NCBI GenBank assembly: GCA_012514835.1
Contig: JAAYZM010000412.1
Span: 1 to 11,384, forward strand
Origin: Actinomycetales bacterium
Lineage (GTDB): Bacteria; Actinomycetota; Actinomycetes; Actinomycetales; Cellulomonadaceae
Reading direction: 5' to 3'
Length of the DNA stretch: 11,384 nucleotides
Program-made: the position numbers and the translations under genes
Shown here: positions 6,630 through 11,384 of the stretch, piece after piece
Numbering within the stretch: position 1 is the first letter of the stretch
How the letters are laid out: each line of letters begins with the position of its first letter
The notes under the pieces: model-generated
What the model saw: the letters and a program-made list of their open reading frames with translations, nothing else
Told to the model about the DNA's origin: nothing
The model's database searches: none

Positions 6630-8491
6630 GCGTCCTCCTGGGTCGGTGTGTCGTCCTGGTGTCCTGCCGGGCCCGTGAGCCCGGCGTCGAGCAGCGCGGC
6701 GAGAGACGTGCCCATCGCCTCGGCGTCACGCCCCCGCAGAGGCTCGCCCGCGAGCAGGAGCGCCTGGACGTAGACGGCCCGCGTGGCCGCGTCCCGCACG
6801 GGTCCCGCCGGCGCGGCGAGGAGCCGGGTGACGAGCGGGTTGGCGACGTTGAGCACGAGCTGGCGGGCAGGGACCTCGCGCGCGAATCCGCCCAGCAGGT
6901 CGCCCCAGACGTCGTCCCCGCTCGCGCGGGTCTCGGCGAGGTCGCGCTGGTGCTGGCCGTCACGGTCCCCGAGCAGGAGCGCGGGCAACTCGGTGGGCTC
7001 GAACCGGCGCAGCGCCGCCTCGACCTCGAGGTCGTCGAGGGCCGCGTTCGCCGCCGCCACGGCGGGGGCAAGAACCACCTGCTCGACGTCGGGCAAGGCT
7101 TCGAGGACGCCGACGACGTCGGACACCGCGAGCGCCCTGATCCCCCACGTGGGCCTGCGGGTCGCGAGGCGGGCGAGCAGCTCCGCGTCGTAGACGTACC
7201 CCGCGTTGACGACGGCGAGCCCCTGGGCGCGCGCGACGGGTGCCACCCGGCGGAACTCCTCGACGCTCGTGGCGTAGATGATCCGCCCGTGCTCGGCGTG
7301 CAGCTGCGCGAGCGTCACCGTGCCGTCGGTCGTCTCGTACGGCAGCACCTCAGCGACGAGGTCGAGCATCTCGTCGTCCGTCGTGGCGAGCGCGCGCACG
7401 GCGAGGTGGTGGGTCGCCAGGAAGTCTCGGGCCACGCGGTCACGACGCTCGAGGAGACCGAGGAGCCACGCGCGCACCTGGCGGCCCAGCTCCTCCTGGA
7501 CGGCGAGGAGCACCTCGTCGGAGTACAGCGCCTCGCGGGACGCCGTCGGACGCAGCCCGTCGCCGTTGATGACACAGCGCACGAAGAAGGCCCAGTCCGG
7601 CAGGAGGTCGTCGACACGCGTGCCGAGGAGCATGCGCTTGACGTAGACGCGGTGCGCACCGCCCTGACCCGCGACGGCGTGCGGGAGCACGAACGCGACC
7701 CCGCTGACACCCGCGAGCGGGACGGACAGCTCGATGTGGTCGATCGGTGCGAAGCCGAACGTCTCCTCGCCGTAGCGGGCGAGAGCCGCCCGGCGGGCGC
7801 CGTCTTCGTCGGAGGCCCTCCGCCGCCACGGCAGCTCTGGCGTCGTGACGCGCCGCCACGCGAGCTCGACCTCGCCGCCGGGCACCTCGACGGGCACCTC
7901 GACCGCGACGTCGACGGGCAGCAGGGACCCGAACTCGGTCGCGAGCGCGACCACCGTGTCGATCGCGAGCCAGTGCTCGGCGTCACGGCGCGGCACGAGG
8001 CGCACCACGGAGCCCGGCTCAAGCTGCTCGTCGGTCTCGGTGAGCTCGTACGAGCCGTCGTCGAACCCGCGCCACCGGATCGCACGAGCGTCCGGGTCCG
8101 TCGCGGAGCGCGAGACCAGCTCGATCGTCTCGGCCACCATGAACGCCGAGAGCAGGCCGATGCCGAACTGTCCCAGGAACTCCTCGCGACCGACCCCGAG
8201 GTCGAGGTCGCGCTTCGAGCTGCGCCCGATCGTCGCGAGCAGGTCCGCGGCCTCGGCGAGCGTCAGGCCCACGCCCGTGTCGTGGACCTCGAGCCCGCCG
8301 CCCGGCAGCGCGCGCAACCGCACCCGCGCCGGGGCGTCAGGCTCGAGACGGTGGCGGGCCGTGATCGCGTCCACACCGTTCTGCAACAGCTCACGCACGT
8401 AGACGCGCGGACCCGAGTACAGGTGCCGCGCGAGCAGGTCGACGACCCCCCGCAGGTCGACCTGGAACGCCTGGGGGCTGGGGTCGGTCAC
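6626..8491 (-). CDS. Hsp90-family (HtpG-like) molecular chaperone ATPase
   Basis: A cytoplasmic ATP-dependent chaperone of 621 residues, the usual HtpG length, with all three Hsp90 domains. The N-terminal GHKL ATPase has the N-box VRELLQNGVDAI (32-43; E34 catalytic, N38 for Mg, D41), DTGVGLT (71-77), the lid IGRSSK (88-93) and GQFGIGLLSAFMVAE (107-121). The middle domain has YVKRMLL (283-289) and TASREALYSD (316-325), where R319 matches the ATP-contacting Arg (R380 in yeast Hsp90). The C-terminal part aligns with the HtpG pattern at IIYATSVEEF (404-413) and QLVLNVANPLV (544-554). The tail is acidic (HQDDTPTQEDA). The GTG start at 8491 abuts the previous gene's TAG with no spacer and no Shine-Dalgarno. 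Sequence divergence from canonical HtpG places it in the actinobacterial 'HSP90 family protein' group, so I give no htpG symbol. Clients are unknown. Confidence 0.95.
   Translation of the reverse strand: MTDPSPQAFQVDLRGVVDLLARHLYSGPRVYVRELLQNGVDAITARHRLEPDAPARVRLRALPGGGLEVHDTGVGLTLAEAADLLATIGRSSKRDLDLGVGREEFLGQFGIGLLSAFMVAETIELVSRSATDPDARAIRWRGFDDGSYELTETDEQLEPGSVVRLVPRRDAEHWLAIDTVVALATEFGSLLPVDVAVEVPVEVPGGEVELAWRRVTTPELPWRRRASDEDGARRAALARYGEETFGFAPIDHIELSVPLAGVSGVAFVLPHAVAGQGGAHRVYVKRMLLGTRVDDLLPDWAFFVRCVINGDGLRPTASREALYSDEVLLAVQEELGRQVRAWLLGLLERRDRVARDFLATHHLAVRALATTDDEMLDLVAEVLPYETTDGTVTLAQLHAEHGRIIYATSVEEFRRVAPVARAQGLAVVNAGYVYDAELLARLATRRPTWGIRALAVSDVVGVLEALPDVEQVVLAPAVAAANAALDDLEVEAALRRFEPTELPALLLGDRDGQHQRDLAETRASGDDVWGDLLGGFAREVPARQLVLNVANPLVTRLLAAPAGPVRDAATRAVYVQALLLAGEPLRGRDAEAMGTSLAALLDAGLTGPAGHQDDTPTQEDA
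6634..6639 (-). promoter_or_regulatory. Ribosome binding site of TPR-like protein B
   Basis: A consensus AGGAGG lies 4 nt before the ATG at 6629, inside the last codons of the Hsp90 gene (the CAG GAG GAC GCA TGA stretch). It fixes the start of protein B. It also means the final Glu-Asp residues of Hsp90 are encoded by the ribosome binding site. Confidence 0.8.
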
Positions 8492-8989
8492 CTACGCGTC
8501 GTCGGACTCAGCCGCGGCCGCAGCCTTGGCCGCAGCGGCCTGCTCGGGGAACTGCTCGTCGAGGTGCTCGAAGAGCCGCAGCGCGGTCGCCACGCCCGTG
8601 CGCACGTGCAGGTGCACCTGCTCGTCCGTCGCGCCCTCTTCGTAGTCCACCGTGTGCTCGCCGTAGACGACCACCTGGCCGTCGTGGACCTCGGCGTAGC
8701 TCTTGGGCCAGATCTTCGCGCTGTTCCACTCGTTGACGATCGCGAGTGCCTTCGCGTACTCCGACTCGGGGACGCCGCGCACCCAGCGGCCCCGCACCTG
8801 GAAGAACTCGCCGTTCTCCCCCGCGTGCCAGAACTGGAACAGGTGGTCGTCCCAGTACCCGCCGAGGTCACCGTCCTCGTCGCGACCGTAGCTGACCTCG
8901 GTCTCGTCGAAGAGGCGGGCGAGCCGCTCGTTCGAGACGGGCTCGAGCCCACCGGCCGGCGTCGCGTCGTCCTTGCTGAAGAAGCCCAT
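8492..8989 (-). CDS. YbjN-domain protein (first gene of the Hsp90-TPR operon)
   Basis: A 165-residue third YbjN paralogue. The domain spans about residues 18-148: YGRDEDGDLGGYWDDHLFQFW (34-54), EFFQVRGRWVRGVPE (61-75), VNEWNSAKIWPKSYAEVHDG (85-104), EHTVDYEEGATDEQ (111-124) and LFEHLDEQFP (139-148). It then ends in an Ala-rich tail with acidic terminus (AAAAKAAAAAESDDA), which the other two copies lack. The ATG at 8989 is preceded by GAGGGG at a 6-nt spacing. The TAG stop is followed immediately by the GTG of the Hsp90 gene, the closest link any YbjN copy has to the chaperone. The 105-bp gap upstream holds two inverted repeats and separates it from miaB, so this gene probably opens the operon. 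Molecular function is unknown. Confidence 0.88.
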   Translation of the reverse strand: MGFFSKDDATPAGGLEPVSNERLARLFDETEVSYGRDEDGDLGGYWDDHLFQFWHAGENGEFFQVRGRWVRGVPESEYAKALAIVNEWNSAKIWPKSYAEVHDGQVVVYGEHTVDYEEGATDEQVHLHVRTGVATALRLFEHLDEQFPEQAAAAKAAAAAESDDA

Positions 8990-8995
8990 GGTGTT

Positions 8996-9001
8996 CCCCT
9001 C
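8996..9001 (-). promoter_or_regulatory. Ribosome binding site of the operon's first gene
   Basis: GAGGGG on the minus strand, 6 nt before the ATG at 8989. Good spacing and sequence; it supports this start and a leadered transcript, unlike the likely leaderless genes elsewhere in the window. Confidence 0.65.
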
Positions 9002-9017
9002 GTCGGCTGCGGCCGTC

Positions 9018-9038
9018 GCGACTCTCGACGTGAGTCGC
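9018..9038 (-). promoter_or_regulatory. Perfect inverted repeat in the leader of the chaperone operon (possible operator)
   Basis: GCGACTC (9018-9024), a 7-nt loop, then GAGTCGC (9032-9038), all seven pairs matched. It lies 28 bp before the operon's first start codon. The inner ends ACTC...GAGT are like those of the HrcA operator CIRCE, but the spacer is 7 rather than 9 nt and the outer bases differ. A DNA operator or an mRNA hairpin are both possible; no T-tract follows, so a terminator is unlikely. Confidence 0.4.
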
Positions 9039-9065
9039 CGATCCCCCGGCGCGCAAAGCGTGCAT

Positions 9066-9071
9066 AACGTA
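9066..9071 (-). promoter_or_regulatory. Weak candidate -10 box for the chaperone operon
   Basis: TACGTT on the minus strand fits TANNNT and would give a leader of roughly 70 nt containing the inverted repeat at 9018-9038. There is no convincing -35 at 17-18 bp. It is listed because it is the only such hexamer I noticed in a sensible place in the 105-bp gap. Confidence 0.25.
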
Positions 9072-9079
9072 GCGCAGTA

Positions 9080-9099
9080 CCTGACGGTACGTCGTCAGG
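9080..9099 (-). repeat. Perfect inverted repeat spanning the miaB stop codon
   Basis: CCTGACG (9080-9086), a 6-nt loop GTACGT, then CGTCAGG (9093-9099). The miaB stop (9095-9097) lies inside one arm. It could be a U-tract-less terminator or attenuator hairpin at the end of miaB, or an operator for the following chaperone operon; no run of T follows on the minus strand. Confidence 0.4.
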
Positions 9100-10690
9100 G
9101 ACGGTGCACGGGGAGGCCGAGCAGCACGGGGGCTCCGGGGGTGGCCGACGCCGAGCCCCCGTGCGAGTGCGGCTCGTCCGCGAGACCCGCACGGACGCGC
9201 TCGCGCTGGGCCCACGCGTCGCCCGCACGCGTGCGGCGCACGAGGTACGTGCCACCGCTCAGCGCGGAGTCCGCGACGAGGTGGTGCGGGGCGCCATAGG
9301 TGACATCGACCTCGACGAGGTCGCCCGGCCGCGGCAGCTCGGGGTCGACGTGCTCGGCCAGCCGGGGGTCGCCGTCGTCGGACATCCCCTGCGCGAGGTG
9401 CGCCGGGAGCGCGAGATGGACGAGGCGGTTGTCCGCCGCCCGCCCCGTGACGCGACGCGACTCGCCGTCCTTGCGTCCCTCCCCCTCCGAGACGAGCACC
9501 TCGACGCGGCGGCCCTCCTGGGCCTTGTTCTCCTCGAGGCTGATGCGCTCCTGGAGCTCGACGAGGCGCTCGTAGCGCTCTTGGACCACGGCCTTGGGTA
9601 GCGGCTCGAGGTCGAACGCGGGCGTGCCCGGGCGCGGGGAGTACTGGAACGTGAACGCCGAGGAGAACCGGGCCTCCTCGACCACGCGCAGCGTCTGCGC
9701 GAAGTCCTCCTCCGTCTCCCCCGGGAAGCCCACGATGATGTCCGTGGTGATCGCGGCGTGCGGGATCGCGGCGCGCACGCGCTCGAGGATCCCGAGGAAC
9801 TTGGCCGAGCGGTACGAGCGGCGCATGGCCCGCAGCACGGCGTCCGAACCGGACTGGAGCGGCATGTGGAGCTGGGGCATCACCGTGGGTGTCGTGGCCA
9901 TCGCCTCGATCACGTCGTCCGTGAACGCCGCCGGGTGGGGGGACGTGAAGCGGACGCGCTCGATGCCGTCCGTGGCACCCACGGCGCGCAACAGCTTCGC
10001 GAACGCGCCGCGGTCCCCGAACTCGACGCCGTAAGAATTGACGTTCTGGCCCAGGAGCGTGACCTCGATGGCCCCCTGGTCGACGAGCGCGGAGACCTCC
10101 GCGAGGATCTCCCCCGGGCGCCGGTCGCGCTCCTTGCCGCGCAGGTGCGGCACGATGCAGAACGTGCACGTGTTGTTGCAGCCCACGGAGATCGACACCC
10201 AGCCCGCGTAGACGGACTCGCGGCGCGTGGGCAGCGTCGAGGGGAACACCTGGAGGGATTCGGCGATCTCGACCTGGGCGCGCTCGTTGTGGCGCGCGCG
10301 CTCGAGGAGCACGGGCAGCGCGTCGAGGTTGTGCGTGCCGAACACGACGTCCACCCACGGGGCACGCTCGACGATCCCGGCGCGGTCCTTCTGGGCGAGG
10401 CACCCGCCCACGGCGATCTGCATCCCGGGGCGCTCGCGCTTGAGCTGGGCGAGGCGGCCGAGGTTGCCGTAGAGCTTGTCCGCGGCGTTCTCGCGCACGG
10501 CGCACGTGTTGATGACCACCACGTCTGCGCGGTCCGCCGCGGCGTCCTCCGCGCTCGCCGCGACGAGGCCCTGGAGCTCGAGCATGCCCGCCATGTGCTC
10601 GGAGTCGTGCACGTTCATCTGGCAGCCGAGGGTGCGCACGGCGTATGTGCGAGGCTGCTGCGCGGGGGCCGGGTCGAGCGTCTGGGTCAT
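9095..10690 (-). CDS. miaB: tRNA-2-methylthio-N6-dimethylallyladenosine synthase MiaB
   Basis: A radical-SAM methylthiotransferase converting i6A37 (made by MiaA) to ms2i6A37. The 531-residue product shows the three-part family architecture. The N-terminal MTTase domain has its second cluster ligands in GCQMN (C23), NTCAV (C63) and GGC (C97). The radical-SAM motif is CNNTCTFC (C171, C175, C178), followed by PHLRGKERDR. Further family blocks are LLGQNVNSYG (222-231), HMPLQSGSD (275-283) and TTDIIVGFPGET (315-326). A TRAM-type RNA-binding domain follows at roughly 400-490. The Gly/Ala/Pro-rich tail after about residue 495 is lineage-specific. The ATG at 10690 was chosen because the GCQMN motif then falls at the usual place; the frame stays open 23 codons further upstream without family similarity. 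A TACCCT hexamer 9 nt before the ATG could give a nearly leaderless mRNA. Confidence 0.97.
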   Translation of the reverse strand: MTQTLDPAPAQQPRTYAVRTLGCQMNVHDSEHMAGMLELQGLVAASAEDAAADRADVVVINTCAVRENAADKLYGNLGRLAQLKRERPGMQIAVGGCLAQKDRAGIVERAPWVDVVFGTHNLDALPVLLERARHNERAQVEIAESLQVFPSTLPTRRESVYAGWVSISVGCNNTCTFCIVPHLRGKERDRRPGEILAEVSALVDQGAIEVTLLGQNVNSYGVEFGDRGAFAKLLRAVGATDGIERVRFTSPHPAAFTDDVIEAMATTPTVMPQLHMPLQSGSDAVLRAMRRSYRSAKFLGILERVRAAIPHAAITTDIIVGFPGETEEDFAQTLRVVEEARFSSAFTFQYSPRPGTPAFDLEPLPKAVVQERYERLVELQERISLEENKAQEGRRVEVLVSEGEGRKDGESRRVTGRAADNRLVHLALPAHLAQGMSDDGDPRLAEHVDPELPRPGDLVEVDVTYGAPHHLVADSALSGGTYLVRRTRAGDAWAQRERVRAGLADEPHSHGGSASATPGAPVLLGLPVHRP

Positions 10691-10740
10691 CGTGGATCCA
10701 GGGTACGCGGCCGTTGCGACGCTTCCCTCATCAGGACGAT

Positions 10741-10767
10741 ATGACTCTTCCGTGACCAAAACGTGAC
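10741..10767 (+). promoter_or_regulatory. Three-copy RTGAC direct repeat, 11-bp period (candidate activator/repressor site)
   Basis: ATGAC (10741-10745), GTGAC (10752-10756) and GTGAC (10763-10767) are separated by exactly 6 nt each, one helical turn per repeat. The last two copies extend to CGTGACC. This geometry matches binding sites of OmpR/PhoB-type regulators, including actinobacterial GlnR (gTnAc-n6-GaAAc) and PhoP (11-bp GTTCACC repeats). It lies between the divergent miaB and gluA starts, centred about 58 bp before the gluA start. Nitrogen control of glutamate uptake would make sense, but the regulator's identity is inference. Confidence 0.45.
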
Positions 10768-10799
10768 CGATCTGGGTCGCGCAGATTGTCCGGTCCGCC

Positions 10800-10811
10800 T
10801 AGGTTCGAGGC
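10800..10811 (+). promoter_or_regulatory. Candidate leaderless promoter of gluA
   Basis: TAGGTT at 10800-10805 lies 6 nt before the ATG at 10812, the same hexamer and spacing seen before the LigB-like gene. GAGG at 10807-10810 is too close to the ATG to serve as a normal Shine-Dalgarno. No clear -35, which would fit a promoter depending on an activator at the upstream direct repeats. Confidence 0.45.
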
Positions 10812-11384
10812 ATGGTCGACGCCGCCACCTCTGGTCCCCTCGTGGTCGTGGACCACGTCAACAAGCACTTCGGCGAGCTCCACGTGCTCCAGGACATCAA
10901 CCTGAGCGTGGCCCGCGGCGAGGTCGTGGTCATCATCGGGCCGTCCGGTTCCGGGAAGTCGACGCTGTGCCGGGCCATCAACCGGCTCGAGCCGATCGAC
11001 TCCGGCACCATCTCGATCGACGGCGTCCCGCTGCCCGCCGAGGGCAAGGCCCTCGCGAAGCTGCGCGCCGACGTCGGGATGGTGTTCCAGTCCTTCAACC
11101 TCTTCGCGCACAAGACCGTGCTGCAGAACGTCACCATGGGCCTGATCAAGGTGCGCAAGATGCGCAAGGCCGAGGCGAACGAGCTGGCCATGTCCCTCCT
11201 CGAGCGCGTGGGCGTGGCCAACCAGGCGGACAAGCTCCCCGCGCAGCTCTCCGGCGGCCAGCAGCAGCGCGTCGCGATCGCCCGGGCCCTCGCGATGAAG
11301 CCCAAGGTCATGCTCTTCGACGAGCCCACGTCCGCCCTCGACCCCGAAATGATCAACGAGGTCCTCGACGTCATGGTCTCCCTC
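10812..11384 (+). CDS. gluA: Glutamate ABC transporter ATP-binding protein GluA (C-terminus beyond window)
   Basis: ATPase of a polar amino-acid ABC importer, energising glutamate uptake through partner permeases that should follow downstream. The first 191 residues are present. Motifs are Walker A GPSGSGKST (43-51), Q-loop MVFQSFNLF (90-98), the LSGGQQQR signature (146-153), Walker B VMLFDE (166-171) and D-loop SALD (174-177). The stretches LRADVGMVFQSFNLF, IKVRKM and SLLERVGVANQADK match corynebacterial GluA as I recall it, which favours the gluABCD system over general GlnQ-type ATPases. The ATG at 10812 begins 10 codons before the first conserved strand and carries the TAGGTT box 6 nt upstream. 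The substrate is inferred from similarity; the binding protein and permeases are not in view. Confidence 0.92.
   Translation, partial: MVDAATSGPLVVVDHVNKHFGELHVLQDINLSVARGEVVVIIGPSGSGKSTLCRAINRLEPIDSGTISIDGVPLPAEGKALAKLRADVGMVFQSFNLFAHKTVLQNVTMGLIKVRKMRKAEANELAMSLLERVGVANQADKLPAQLSGGQQQRVAIARALAMKPKVMLFDEPTSALDPEMINEVLDVMVSL

Noticed and set aside
6626..6660. A true EEVD-type TPR-binding motif at the Hsp90 C-terminus.
   Set aside because: The tail ends TQEDA, not EEVD; only its acidity is similar, and the codons coincide with the next gene's AGGAGG.
6659..9067. Long open frame on the plus strand (about 800 codons) opposite the Hsp90 gene, and similar plus-strand frames at 3037-4908 and 4905-6773.
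   Set aside because: They are antisense shadows of clearly recognisable minus-strand genes, caused by extreme GC bias; their translations are Arg/Gly/Val/Asp-rich with no family motifs.
1..11384. Phage defence, toxin-antitoxin, CRISPR or mobile-element content.
   Set aside because: No transposase, integrase, Cas, nuclease, terminal repeats or tRNA-flanked att-like repeats were seen; flanking genes are ordinary housekeeping genes in a conserved order.

Overview
The window is gene-dense, very GC-rich DNA (C/G-ending codons, GTG starts, 1-4 bp gene overlaps). It is best read as chromosome from a high-GC Actinomycetota. The conserved miaB ... LigB-like protein-miaA-dapF order and a GluA-type ABC ATPase close to the corynebacterial one support this. 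A Micrococcales relative such as a Cellulomonas-like organism is my inference and was not tested.

Layout. (1) 1-1852, minus strand: an operon reading right to left, with a class III extradiol dioxygenase-like protein, miaA (tRNA A37 prenyltransferase) and dapF (diaminopimelate epimerase, cut by the window edge). Each junction overlaps by 4 bp. (2) 1895-2898, plus strand: two overlapping genes for YbjN-domain proteins, divergent from region 1 across only 42 bp. (3) 2905-8989, minus strand: a four-gene operon in transcription order YbjN-domain protein, Hsp90-family ATPase, then two tandem paralogous 620-residue TPR-like proteins. Junctions are 0 bp, -4 bp and -1 bp. Regions 2 and 3 converge with only 6 bp between stop codons. 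(4) 9095-10690, minus strand: miaB (tRNA A37 methylthiotransferase). (5) 10812-end, plus strand: gluA, the ATPase of a glutamate-type ABC importer, cut by the window edge.

How it fits together. miaA and miaB act in sequence on tRNA position A37 and usually lie close together in actinobacteria. Here about 8 kb separates them, and most of it is a putative protein-quality-control module: one Hsp90 ATPase with its catalytic residues intact, two TPR-like proteins carrying a shared CxxC...C signature, and three YbjN paralogues (YbjN folds resemble type III secretion chaperones). The tight coupling suggests the Hsp90 and the TPR proteins are made in fixed proportion. This is the part most likely to be an undescribed system: a bacterial Hsp90 with dedicated TPR partners and YbjN adaptors. 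The functional link is inference from gene order and domain analogy.

Regulatory signals include three likely leaderless promoters (TANNNT box 6-7 nt before the start codon), a three-copy 11-bp-spaced RTGAC repeat between miaB and gluA, and two perfect inverted repeats before the chaperone operon. One of these has inner ends resembling the CIRCE heat-shock operator. No mobile elements, CRISPR arrays, tRNA or rRNA genes were seen, and no gap exceeds 300 bp.
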